This document shows positions 1 to 11,365 of a stretch of 64,000 nucleotides of DNA, piece by piece. The stretch is taken from assembly GCA_038503035.1 (NCBI GenBank), contig JAVSML010025539.1, positions 512,318-576,317 of the forward strand, read 5' to 3'. Each line of letters starts with the position of its first letter. Within the stretch, counting starts at the first letter, position 1. Both the position numbers and the translations under genes were made by a program. Under the pieces are notes generated by a model. It saw only the letters and a program-made list of their open reading frames with translations, had not been told where the DNA came from and did not search any database. The stretch is from Crocodylus rhombifer. Lineage: Eukaryota > Chordata > Crocodylia > Crocodylidae.

Positions 1-14
1 GGGCATGAGGTTGT

Positions 15-290
15 TGCAGTGCCAGGCTAACTGACAGGCAGCCCCACACTGTAGCACCCTTGTGTGTCAGCCAGTGCTGGTCACCATCTACACATGTGTT
101 GCAGCAGAGTAAATAGATCTGCCATTGGATAGTACTTGTATTGGGCAGTGCTAACCTATGGTAGACTTAATTATTTTACCCTAGCCTAATAGCTCCTCAT
201 GTATAGATGGAGACGCTGTCCTATGGAGCTAATTAGGCCACTGCAAGTAAGCATCTCATTTAGATGTGCCCACTTGCAGTTGCATCTGCT
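15..290. repeat. MITE-like repeat, related to the copy at 10496-10927
   Basis: Segments such as CATCTACACATGTGTT, GAGTAAAT, GAGCTAATTAGGCCACTGCA and GATGTGCCCAC recur in the same order in the better-preserved element at 10496-10927. That makes this a diverged copy of the same non-autonomous DNA element. The left end may lie outside the window. The following 300-640 stretch is GC-rich and unassigned. Confidence 0.5.
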
Positions 291-1959
291 CACTGTATGA
301 CAGAGGGTTGTTCAGCCTTCAAGCATTCCATAGTATCCCATAGTATCCCACTCTCTGTCCCCGCTCTCAGACAAGCATAGGTGGGGGGTTGAGAGTGGGG
401 CAGACAGCCAGTGAGCGCTCTTCTATTGTTTTGGCTATCCTGGGGTTGGAGAGGCATAATCCCTTCATGCATCTCTGCCTCTGGTCTCCTAGTTCTGGCA
501 GGTGAGGAAGAGGGGGTGATGATACATAGGGTGTCAGGTCCAGCAGTGGGGCACAGAGCCTCCAGTCTCCCTGTTTTGGTGAGGGGGAATGCTTCATGAT
601 CCTCAGCAATCTCTGGAGCCTAACAAACATACAAGGAATTGTTCTCTCAAGCCCCTGAAGAGACCAGTCTGTTGGGAAATGGGAGACAAGTAGCCAAACA
701 CAAGTAGTCAGGAGAGTGCGTATGGTACAGGAGAATCAAAAGATTAAGGTTCCTGGCAGGAGAACATGCCGCTGCCTGATCTCAGAGATTTTTGAAGTGC
801 TCTGAGGCTTAAGTACTCTGGTATTGAAGTGCTTTAAGTGGAGCAATGTTTAAAGTGCTGTAAATATACATCCATCCAGGGCCTCAGTGTTGTTTCTTGA
901 GAGTGTAGTGATAATGTTGAATAACTCAATTAGTTTTGGAGTCCACACATTGGTGAGCACTACACCGTATCTATTGATGTAATTCCTTCATCTGAGAGTC
1001 ACAATTGAAGGGAAACATATTTACAAGCCTGAATTAAAATAATTGATTTTTATTAATCAAGTATTTTAAAAGGTATTTGCTGTTATGGCAGTTAATTGTA
1101 TGTTGTAATTCTCTTCATATCATGCTTTCTGTTGAATCAGTGTACTGGAATTATTGGTAGTTTAGCTTTATTTTGCATTTCCTTACTGTTTGCTGCTATA
1201 GAATGCAGAATGTGTTTTTAATATATGGATAACTGTATCTTTTATCACCTCAATTACTGCTTGCATTTCTGAAGCTAGTAAAACTGACTGTAGTGTCAGA
1301 GACATCATCTTACTGAGTTATTTGTCTGTCTTACAAAACAGAAGTCCTCAGTCTCTCTGTTTTTCCTTTGTGGATTCATGAACTCTCTCAGTGTCACTTT
1401 GAATCACACTTTCAATATCCTGGGTATCCTGCAGGGTACTAAGTAACCAACCCACAGAGGCAATTCCTTGATAGTCTGAAGCATGTGTAATGGCTGTATA
1501 GATATAAGATCTGAGCAATTCAATTGAAAAAGCACCTCCTTTCTGAGAGCATGGTTCATATCAAAGTCAGTGTAACTCTCACATCAAATTAGAGTTGACT
1601 CAAGTCCACATAAAAATGTTTATATAATTCAGTACCAATGGCAAAGTTCCTTGACAAATAAAACTCTGCTAAGCAAACTGGAAGACTGAATCATCTCCTT
1701 GGAATGGTAACTCTTGGAATCAAATTACAACTCTTGTGTAATTTATGGTTATAGGTTATAGTTATGGTTGTAGGTTATATTACAGGAACGTTCGGATCCC
1801 AGGACAATACCTCATCCTCTCGGCTTTACTTTTCTTGATCAGATATAATATTGAGAAGCATATTTTTCAATTCTGATGTAGCCAGAAATTCACCTGTGCA
1901 GGCAAAGTCTTGTGATTCCTGCCACATTTTGAGTCCAAATCATTGCACAAGATTTCAGG

Positions 1960-2137
1960 ATTTCATCATCATAACACCTTGTCTGATTATTAGTTGTAAT
2001 TTGCCCGGGAAGCCCAATCCTGAGCATTAGCATTAACCCTAATCTAGTATTTCATCATCGTAACAACTTGTCTAATTCTTAGCTGTAATTTGATCCTGAA
2101 GCCAAATCCTGAGCATTAGCATTAACCCTAATCTAGC
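1960..2137. repeat. 89-bp tandem repeat, two copies
   Basis: Copy 1 is 1960-2048 and copy 2 is 2049-2137, ungapped with about a dozen substitutions. Both begin ATTTCATCATC and end in the identical stretch GAGCATTAGCATTAACCCTA plus ATCTAG. This is a local duplication with no known function. Confidence 0.9.
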
Positions 2138-5100
2138 GTGCAGACAGAAGTGCAGCTATCAGCCGTAATTCAGAATGTGTTCTGCAAAGTGTTCTGAGTT
2201 GCAGCGTTACCCCGATACCTCAGACCAGACAGAAATTCATTGCTAGTTCCAGGGGAAAGGGGAATCTGGCTGTGGGTTGTGAGCGTACAGCCAGGTTCCC
2301 ATAGCAATGGCCACATCTCTCTACTGATGCTCTCATTTCAGAATGGGATGAGAGAAAGACACAGGAAGGAGCTTGTTGTTGGGGCTCCCCAGCTGGTGTT
2401 GAAGGGTGGGGTGGGTGAATTGGAATCCCCCCCCACCTCAGGAGGACTCCAATACACCCACCCCAATGTTTAGGGGGACTGAACCCCACCCCCTCCAGTC
2501 CCTTTCCCCCCTTCTATTTTGAAAACAGCAACAGGCTGGGAGCTCCACAGATACAAGTTGCAGAAGACACTAAAGACATTTTGAAATGTCTTTATCTGAT
2601 ACCTCATGCAATGAAGGGTCAGATTTTCACCTGATTGACTATTTTTAAGCTGTCTGAAGCTATGCATTTGTGTTTGGTCATGGCTCTAGACTGCTTTCTG
2701 TGGCCAGCGAATATTGTCACTTCTGTCCGCACCCTAGATTCAAATACTGATTCTTTAGTTTATGTGTGGTAAGTGGGTTGGGTATACGCTACATTACATC
2801 TAGAAAAATAGAGGTCTCTAAATGCTACTGCTGTCACAATTAAGAAAGTAGGAAATTGTGGATCATTATTAGTGGAGTACCAAAATGAAAAATGCACCTA
2901 GATTTTTAAGTAAGATTCCCATTGAAAGAAAAGTTAAGGCAGAGACGACAATTTAAAATTGAATGGTAAATGAATGAAATCTAATGGATGATGGGTCGTT
3001 TTTGGGAAGTTGTAGAAGTACTTTCTTATGTAAGAAAATTGAAATTGAAATATTCAGGGAAGATCTCCCGACATAGTTTGTGCTGATCAAGTTAAAAAGC
3101 ATTAAACATCTTTAAAATTTTCTCTCCCTCTATGGACTTGTTGCCCATTTTGCCTGTGAGCATTTCATTCATTTTCCTCATCTCTAAATAAAAAGTTATT
3201 TATATCATAACATTTTATTTCAGTAGACATTTGGAGATGTGTTAAGTTCTGCTTGTCATGAATGTAACTATAGCGAACAAGTCCAAGAGTTCATCTGATA
3301 CCAGTAGGTCTAAATTTGGCCTTCGAACTGTTTGATCCACTTTATTAAATATCACATGAGTGATGAGTGAACTCTTTGAGAAATAGTGTTTTGTTTCCCA
3401 AATATAACTAAAATCACATAAAATCTGACTGATATTAAAAGTTTAAAGGGTTTTGTTTTAATTACTGAGCAAGCTTCAGTTATTTTGGTTGTACATAGAA
3501 GGTATTTGGAGTGATCTCTAGCTTCCATGATATCCGAAAGACCAGACTGTAAAGATACCCAAGTATTTTTGCACAATATTGTAAACTCATTTACTCATTT
3601 TCACTGTCTCAATTCGAATGTTCTTCTTTTCTATATATGTATTCTATTTCTATCATATTCCCTTTATACCATAGTGGGGTGGCCAGACATTAAAAATTAA
3701 CACTGGACTGGTTGACATTTTTATTTTTGGTCCCTGGGAAATGTTACATGTATGGTACAATTAAAATTTAATCTTACCATAAATAGCAACATACCAAAAG
3801 TGAATTTATGGTGCCATAAATTGGCAAACCAACTACAAAGATATTCCATACAAATATGAAATATCTTTGTTACTGTTTTGCATGTCTTCATAAATGGAAT
3901 ATGTCTCGTGCCCAATCATCCTGATGCTGACCATCAGCTAACTGTCCGTATCAGGACCTGTGCAGCCCCTAGTTTGGAATCTGACTGGGGGCTGCCCCAA
4001 TCCCAGTACTGACAATCAGAGATCAAAAGCCTTGTCCTGCAGCCCCTGTTCTGAGTCAGACATCAGAGAAAGACTCCTCATTGTTTCCTGGACTTTTAAA
4101 AAACAAGCATGTATCAGGGAGCCCCAACTGCAGGCCCATTTTTTAGGTTCTTGGGCTCTTATGGAAGCAGCAGCTGGCGAGTAAAGAGATCCCAACTCCT
4201 CAGCTTCTACTCCACGTGAGCTGTGAGTGCAGCTGGGAAGCGGGCAGCTTCCTGCTCCCTAGCTGCATGGTGCAGGGTTCCCCTTGCTGCCCCCTGCCAG
4301 TCATGCATTTGGGAGTTGAGGAATTTTATGCCCAGTTCCCAGAATTGTGCAACCTGTCATGCATATCTCGCATGGCAGGTCACATGCTTTGGGGAATGGG
4401 GCATAACTTTCTTCAGACTCCATTTGTGGGACCGCCTTAACATCTGCCAGCAGCCTTTGTTTATACTAAATTTCTTCCAAACTAGATCCTGGTCATCAGT
4501 ATCTTTAATTAACATGCAACCTTTTGTTGAATATGCCTCCTGCTTTACCTTGTCAGAGCTGTGAAACATTAACTTGTACTGCAAGCAGAATGCCTACATG
4601 TCAGCAAATTCTATGGCTGACCTGTTTTGCATTAAGCATTTTACTGTGGCAGTTGATTCTGTCAATGTATTTAATATAATGCACTCTAAGAAGGGCAAGA
4701 GGGCTGGATGTCACATGGTGGGGGGAAAAAAATCCCAATATATTTTCCTAGATTTTTGGTTGTTTTTATTACTAATTTCTGTTCAGAATCTATATTTAAA
4801 TTCTGGTTGTTCAAATTAGGTGTGATTATGATCATTAGATATTTTTAGTTTAACCTGCCAATTATCAGTCTAGGAAGAATGAAGAGAAAATGTAAAGCCA
4901 TTTAGATCCTTAATTTGATTTTTAAAATCACTCCGAAAATTATTGGAAAAAAAAAAATCACACTGTTAAATTTTTGGAAGTATATCCAAAACTAAAGCCT
5001 GGATGCAAAGGATTACCAGGTTTTCCCAGTTCATTCCAGTTGCATAAAAATAGCTAGAGCACTAAATTAGCTAACATCTAGAGCACTATGAAAAAAAGAA

Positions 5101-5680
5101 CAAAGGGCTAAACCAAAGAGAACAAAAAAAATCCCTTAAAACACAAAATGATGGGGAGGGGGAGAGTAGATTGTAAATTCAAGCTTGACAGTTCTGCTGT
5201 TCATAGAACCCATTGATGGTATATTAGGGTGAAATATCATGGCTTTATTGTAGCTAAATACTACATTTGAATTCAAGAAACTGTCTTTCTTTGAAGTCTG
5301 GAATCACTAACCTTAGCAATGAAATTTATCTGGGCACTTGTAAGTATATAAAGACAAAAGTTTCATTATCAGTAGGAAGAGTAGGTGTATAGTGCTTAAG
5401 AGGGAGGTTTTTTCTATATTCAAAAACATCAACAGCTATATATGTGCTCACTACCATTGGGAAAGAAAGATGTTGTTAGCTGTATTAAATGTCTGAACCA
5501 CAGCTGTTACATTAAGAGAAAATTGGGAAAAGGGTGATTCTGGCAATATTACTGGAATCCTGTATTACTGGTCTCTTTATGGGGTATTCATCACATCTGT
5601 AACATAGCTTTCTTACTTGAGAAAATATTATGATACTGTATGAGCTACAGCTCACAAAACCTTATTTTTATACAAATGGA

Positions 5681-5742
5681 TACACGCATGCACACACACA
5701 GATATACACACACACACATACATACATGCACACACGCATGCA
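5681..5742. repeat. CA-rich imperfect microsatellite
   Basis: This is an imperfect (CA)n/(ACAT)n tract (CACACACACA, CATACATACATG, CACACACGCATGCAC). It directly abuts the foldback element that starts at 5752. Confidence 0.85.
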
Positions 5743-5934
5743 CTTATATAGATGACAGGAAAAACAAGCTATTATACAAGTTGTTCAGGAGGTAATGAGG
5801 GATTAACTAAATTATACATATATAAAATTAGCTGTAGTCAGCCATGCTACTCTGAAGCCAAGCAGAAGGCAGGAGAAATTGCACCTTATAGACAAACTAA
5901 ATATATATATATAATATATATATCATATATATTT

Positions 5935-5986
5935 AGATATATAAGATAATATTTGCATCTAGATATATAAGATAATATTTGCATCT
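5935..5986. repeat. 26-bp tandem repeat, two identical copies
   Basis: The unit runs from AGATATATAAGA to TTTGCATCT. It occurs at 5935-5960 and 5961-5986 with no difference, inside the loop of the foldback element at 5752-6216. Confidence 0.9.
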
Positions 5987-6017
5987 TACAGACAAACTGT
6001 CTCTATATATACCATAA

Positions 6018-6054
6018 GAGGGGTGTGTGTGTGTGTATGTGGAGAGAGAGAGAG
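6018..6054. repeat. GT and GA microsatellites
   Basis: A (GT)n run is followed after TATGTGG by a (GA)n run. Both are part of the loop of the surrounding foldback element. Confidence 0.85.
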
Positions 6055-7639
6055 AGTTTGTCTTTAAGATGCAAATCTACCCTGCCTTCTACTAGAAAAG
6101 ATAGCCAGAACCCAGCTCCTGTGTCTTCCTGCTGTTTTTGAGTAATGTCTCTCTAAAAAAATTACCCATCATTACCTCTTGAACAACTTGTAAAATAGCT
6201 TGTCTTTCCTGTCATACTCTTCTTCTCCCTTATGGTATGGAAAGATGTGAGCCTTGTTCCAAACAGAAGGAAAAATAACATAGTTAAGATAATGTGGTTA
6301 CTGAAAAAGTACTAGCACATGTATCTTGGCTCATTTTCTGTAGGTATCTTAATAGAAGCAACACTAGAAGAACAGAGCAATAAAAGACATTTTAATATGT
6401 TAGAAAACATTCTTGTGGTTTAATTATTTGAATACATAAAACAAATCTTTCAAGTAATCTGTCTGGTTTTGGCATTGCCAAAATAAATGACTTGTGAGTT
6501 TTGGTGATCAATAGATCTTATTGTTTTATATTATTTAAGGCCTGATTTTGCCCTCAGATAGGAACACCTACTGACTTCAATCAAATATCTGACCACTAAG
6601 ATTTTAGGGCCTTTTCAATCTATGTTGTCAATTTTGTTTTTACAAATTTTGTAATTACAACTGTTTAGGATATTTTGTTTGTTTTAAATTAGTGTGTGTC
6701 AGCTTTGACCAACTCCTTCTCTGGGTCTGATCCAAAGCCTGTAGAATCTTTCCATAGATGGATTAACCTCTATGGTAGAATCTGTTTTCAGTACTTAATT
6801 TTAATTTTATTTTCCCTTTAAGTATAAAAATATCTTAGTAGCTTTTGCACTTTTCAGTGAAAAGTGTGAACATTTCTTTGAAGTTAAATATATTTAGAAT
6901 GTAGTAATTGGCAATACATTTAACTAAAAAACTCATCCCTTCTTGTAGTCAACAAAACTTTCATAAGGTTTATTAAAAATACACTACGTAGTAGGATTTC
7001 TTTACTGATCCTTTCCCCCAAGGCCTGAAACTTCTAATACCCCTTGAAGTTCCCTCTTTGAGGCAACTCTGTTTATTTTCAATGACATATTAGCATTTTA
7101 ACATCGTAGTTCAAAATAGTATGAAATACAATGACAAAAATGTAATGTAACAAGAAGTGACGTATTCGAGCATGAATGTATCAGGAAAAAACCCACAAAT
7201 ATTTCACATGAATTACATTAAAAGAACAGCTGCACCTTAACATGTAACTGTTTCCCTAAAAGTTGCCTTAATTCTTCACCTCTTTGCAGTCCTTAATTCT
7301 CAAGCAGATATGCATGCATGCCCATTGTTGAGAGATTAGTTGATACTGGAAAAACACACAGCAACAAGGCAGAAGCTGATAGTAAGGAGGACTGATTTAG
7401 AGAGAATGCTGGAGGCAGGAGTCTGAAAACAAGCACAGTAGCTTACAGAGACTTTGTAGAGGGAATAAGTGGGGATGAAGGGAATTACACGGAGAAGAAA
7501 AAACTGCCACCCCAGAATATTACAAAAAATGCCCCTTCTTTGTCATGTCTCCCTTTCTATGTGGTCTGCTCCCAGTATTCTGCAAAGGCCCCTAAGCAGT
7601 AGTGGAGACAATATATTTATTTGGAGAGGGGTGTAAGAA

Positions 7640-8125
7640 TGCAGACAATAACCAAGAGAAATCCAAAACTCAGAGATGGTTCCTTTTATTTGTCCAACCA
7701 AGAAATCACAAAAAAAATTATCTTTTTCTTCAAGCTTCTGGCCTCACATGTGCTTCCACAGGCTCAGGTAAAATTAAAGATGGTAAAAAGTCCTCATCGG
7801 AAGGAAATAAACTTCATTTTGTGGGAATCTATTCCTCTGGGTCCATGACGGTGTCTTTGTAAAAGATTTCTACACCCCCCCCCCCCATTTCCCATCTTAC
7901 ACCACTAGGGAAGGAATCCTGCCTTACTTGCACAACAAAGAGCAACTAACCAAAACAGTCTCATGGACCCAGAGGAACAGACATCCATCTGCAGCTTCCT
8001 CTGTGCAAAAACAAAGTTTATTTCCTACGTATGGGGACTTTTTACCATCTTTAATGTTCCCTGAGCCTGAGGAAGGGCATGTGAGCCCAAAAGCTTGCAG
8101 AAAAAGACAATAACCAAGGCACGTT
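7640..8125. mobile_element. Head-to-head Penelope-like copies (foldback)
   Basis: About 7668-7853 read in reverse complement matches about 7961-8107 closely. Shared blocks are CATGGACCCAGAGGAA, GACTTTTTACCATCTTTAA, CTGAGCCTG and AAGCTTG-AGAAAAAGA. The spacer is about 105 bp and contains a 13-base C run. Each arm carries a hammerhead-like core next to AAGCTTG. This arrangement fits the partial inverted copies known for Penelope-like retroelements; no reverse transcriptase is present. Confidence 0.65.
8067..8094 (+). ncRNA. Hammerhead-ribozyme-like relic (plus arm)
   Basis: CTGAGGA is followed by a hairpin with stem GGGC/GCCC and then AAAAGC. In a hammerhead this would be box CTGATGA, stem II and box GAAA, then stem III. 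Two core bases differ from the functional consensus, so it is probably inactive. Confidence 0.4.
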
Positions 8126-9518
8126 GAATACAGAATGAATCATGGTCCTAATAGAAGAGGGAAGTCCAAGGGGAGCAAATGCTAAATCCCTAAGAAACTC
8201 AAATATAGGAGTCTGCCAGCTTAAGGAGGCTCTTTTAACCTGTAGTATAAAATAGTTGTTGGTTTGTGTAGAAAACTTACAGTAATTTCATTTGGAATTG
8301 ATTCATGTCAAACTTTCAGTTACCAGTGGCACTTCAGAGGGCTATTAAGAGTGTTGTGCTAACTTTTAGGGTTTAATGGCGTCCTGGGTATGACACAAGG
8401 TTGCAGGTAAGTATTTTAGGTGCCTCATCACTAGGATCTAGAAAACATTAGGTACAGATATTTTAGGTATATTCCCTGTAATGCTAACAGTAAGCAAACA
8501 AAGCAACTGCTCCTAAAGTAAAGTTTTGGTGTTATCCTGCATGAAGACTGTTGCCCAACTGCATGTGTCAGCTTTTTTGTCCCAACTCACAAATTGCCTA
8601 TCTTTTCTGCAACTAGATCTTGGCAGAGGCTACTAGCTTTTTTGCTTTAACTTGCTTTCAGCCTCAGTTTTGACTTTTTTTTTTTTTGTGTACTGAATGG
8701 ATTATGGAACTCATCTTGTGGCTAGATGCTGGACATAGGAGTCAACATGGTGCTTGGTAACTAAGTTCACTTTGCATTTTGCGGTTTTTGTAAAATTTCT
8801 AAGGTTCTCATTAGAACATCTTAAATCTCTCCCATCTCTTTATAAAAATGCATAGATAAATTAACCTGTCATTGTAATTTGACTACATCAGTCATATTGT
8901 ATTTTAAATCTCAAGTAAGCTGTTAAGAAAAAAGGATACAACAGCCACAACAGACTAATACAACCTTCTCTAATATGTTTATTCAGTCTTTTAAAAAAAT
9001 GTTTTATCAGTCTATTCCTAGTATAGTATAGTACAAAAATAGTGCAAGCAGCTGCATGAGTTATTGCCATATAGCTTTAATGTTGTTTAGTTCTTTAATT
9101 GGCCGCATAGCCCAACAACTTCTGTATAAACTTTAAGAGTGCAGTTGTGCCTGTCAAATTGTATTAGTTATGCAGCAGATACTACCTTCTGGGCTCCCAA
9201 AGTATGACTGACCATGCAAGATTTCTGCTACAAACAATAATTCTAAATGACAGTATTCCCTTGGTTCCTGTAAATCTAGGAGGCAAATGCGAGAGCAGAG
9301 GTCATTAGCATCACATACTATTACATAACCTGATAAAACAAAAACATGCATTGCTTTCTTTTAACTTGTGGGAGAAATATACCCTTTGGAGTATTTCACA
9401 CTGCTGTAACTCAGCGATATCTCAACTTTAATTAATTAAAAAGGACTTCAGCATCTATAAATTATATGTACTTATGTTTTCCTGAAGTTTGAATTCATAA
9501 AGAAAAAAACTTGTTGTA

Positions 9519-9584
9519 AAGTCTTAGCCTATTTATTAATTTATCACTCAAAAGTCTTAGCTTATTTATTAATTTATCACTCAA
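9519..9584. repeat. 33-bp tandem repeat, two copies
   Basis: Copies at 9519-9551 and 9552-9584 differ at one base (AGCCTATT against AGCTTATT). This is a recent local duplication in AT-rich intron sequence. Confidence 0.9.
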
Positions 9585-10075
9585 AAGTCAGGCATGACAA
9601 AAATAATTAGGTTGTAAGTCTCATTTTTACTAAGACATTTTATAGAAAAAATCCTAAAATATGCAGTCTGTGAATAAAATCTTTTTCTAAATTCCAATCC
9701 AGACAAAGTGCTTGATGGCTGAGGGCTATCTGGTATTTCAAATAAAAAGGAAGTTTGGCCACTGAATGTACTTTAGCTCCCACTATGTAAATGTACCTTT
9801 TGTAAATGACAGTACCATAAATATGTTAATGGCGTAGAGGAAATTCAGAGAAGAACATCAACAGAATAGTTAAGAGGCTTGAGAGAACTGATTCGAATGG
9901 CACACTCTTAAACAACCACGTACATATAATATAGGAAATAATGATTGTTTTGAGTATTGTCTAAAATATTAGGAGTCACGAAATAGTTAAGTGTGAGGTA
10001 AGGATATAATCAGTAGGTTTATAACTGAGAGTGGTCAAGTTAAATTTCCCTTGTACTAGAAAAGGTAGCTAGCCA

Positions 10076-10163
10076 TGTTAGTCTGAGTCAGGCAGAAGGC
10101 AGGTTAGATTTGCACCTTATAAGGTGCAAATCTAACCTGCCTTCTGCCTGACTCAGACTAACA
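10076..10163. repeat. Perfect 88-bp palindrome, no spacer
   Basis: Every base from 10076 to 10119 pairs with its complement from 10163 to 10120. The centre is CCTTA|TAAGG. I checked the arms base by base and found no mismatch. Symmetry breaks just outside at 10075/10164. The arm sequence is a repeat tail shared with 5811-5900. Confidence 0.97.
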
Positions 10164-10187
10164 CGATTCTGATTAAATCATGAGATC

Positions 10188-10225
10188 CATAAGCTTTCAT
10201 AAGCAGCAACTTACACCATTCTCAG
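10188..10225 (-). ncRNA. Hammerhead-ribozyme-like relic (minus strand)
   Basis: On the minus strand CTGAGAA is followed by a stem with TAAG/CTTA, then GAAA and GCTTATG. The GAAA box and the following GC stem are intact. The CTGATGA box is altered. Confidence 0.4.
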
Positions 10226-10228
10226 CAT

Positions 10229-10264
10229 CTGATAAAGTAAGATGCTGCTTATGAATGGTTATGC
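10229..10264 (+). ncRNA. Hammerhead-ribozyme-like relic (plus strand)
   Basis: CTGATAA is followed by a hairpin with stem TAAG/CTTA and loop ATGCTG, then GAAT and GGTTATGC. One change in each core box compared with CTGATGA and GAAA. Confidence 0.4.
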
Positions 10265-10495
10265 ACCACTGATTTGCTTAGTCTATAAGGTAAAAATTTA
10301 CCCTAATATTAGACTGTCTCAATATTAAGCTCAGTAAGACTGAAGAGTGGCTTCTGTAATAAGTAGTGGAAACTCCATTGCTTTATGTGAAACTGAACTG
10401 GCAGCATACTAAAGAACAGCAGGGCATGTGAACAACCTTGTCGTGGCACAGTGATCAGTACACATCTAATTTATGCTCTATACATGGTGCATCTA

Positions 10496-10927
10496 CGCAT
10501 GCAATTAATGTGATGTGATAAACTCTCATTTAGTTTGTGCTAGAGTCAAATGTTCCCAGGAGCAGCATCTATCTGTGTGCCTGGGACCACAGCACTTTGA
10601 ACCAGAGTGGAGCAGCCTGGGGCTCTGGGTGGTGACAGCGCATGGCAGAGGTACTGGCTGGGGCACAAGGGTACTAAAGTGTGGGGCTAGGCGGTAGGCA
10701 GACCCTGTACCTTAGCACTCTCATGCCCCAGCCAACCCTTGTCACTGTCTACACGTGTTTCAGTGGAGTAAATTACTCTACTGTAGGATACAACTGCACA
10801 TGACAGTACTATCCTACAGTAGAGTTAATTAATTTACTGTGCCCTAATACTGGCATACATGTAAACTGTGATGCTTTACTGTGAAGCTAATTAGTCAACT
10901 GCAGTAAAGCGCACATGTAGATGCACC
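10496..10927. mobile_element. MITE with 17-bp terminal inverted repeats
   Basis: The left end GGTGCATCTACGCATGC and the right end GCACATGTAGATGCACC are inverted copies with two mismatches. An internal inverted pair (TACTCTACTGTAGGATAC against GTACTATCCTACAGTAGAG) makes most of the centre self-complementary. The element is 432 bp with no coding capacity. Flanks read TACAT on the left and TACAG on the right, so a 4-base duplication is possible but uncertain. Related sequence lies at 15-290. Confidence 0.7.
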
Positions 10928-11317
10928 TACAGTTTAAATTTAGATGCAGAAAGGCATTCTTTGCTCTTCTTTGCCTTAGTACAGCTAACAATTACAAACC
11001 ATCATAATAAGTAACTAGGTGACGATTGTTATTCTTGACATCAGCTGTCATCCTTCCAAGTCTCCAAGCATATGTCAACAGCCCAAAGCACTTAAGTTCC
11101 AAAGAAAAAGAGTTGTTAATAAACCAGTCTGCTCTATCATAATACAGCTCCCAGCTCATTAGTGTGTACTGCATTTTGGATAGCAATCACTTGGCTTATT
11201 TGTTTACAAAAGACTAGGCACTAGAGAGAAACAAAAAGATGGAAAACACCATATTAAAGTATTACCTATGAAATATATTCACTGAGTTGCTGAAGCTTAT
11301 TTAAATTTATGCCAGCT

Positions 11318-11365
11318 ATACAGTTGGTCCAATAAAAGATATTATCCCCCCAAAATCTGTGTGTC
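11318..11365 (+). mobile_element. Penelope-like 3' tail fragment
   Basis: The phrase TTGGTCCAATAAAAGATATT followed by CCCCCCAAAATCT is the same tail as at 20451, 28645 and 29014. Only this short piece is recognisable. Confidence 0.5.

Larger units (their letters stand above)
5752..6216. mobile_element. Foldback Penelope-like repeat, nested inverted arms
   Basis: The outer arms 5752-5802 and 6162-6216 are inverted copies (ATGACAGGAAAAACAAGCTA against a 3' arm ending TAGCTTGTCTTTCCTGTCAT). The inner arms 5857-5900 and 6053-6096 are also inverted (AGCAGAAGGCAGG, ACAAACT). The centre is filled by TATA-rich and GT/GA microsatellites. The phrase 'GCAGAAGGCAGG..TTGCACCTTA..GACAAACT' recurs in the palindrome at 10076-10163, so the two loci share a family. 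Assignment to Penelope-like elements rests on resemblance to the wider sauropsid repeat ('caccttaaagactaac') and is inference. Confidence 0.6.
10065..10285. mobile_element. Inverted Penelope-like copies with a perfect palindrome
   Basis: The locus starts with the palindrome 10076-10163, whose arms carry the 'GCCATGTTAGTCTGA' type of tail. A second inverted pair follows (ATAAGCAGCAACTTAC at 10199-10214 against GTAAGATGCTGCTTAT at 10237-10252). Hammerhead-like cores face outward on both strands at 10188-10225 and 10229-10264. Confidence 0.6.

Noticed and set aside
2028..2045. Interstitial telomere repeat (TTAACCCTAA)
   Set aside because: Only about one and a half hexamers, in a non-telomeric 89-bp tandem repeat.
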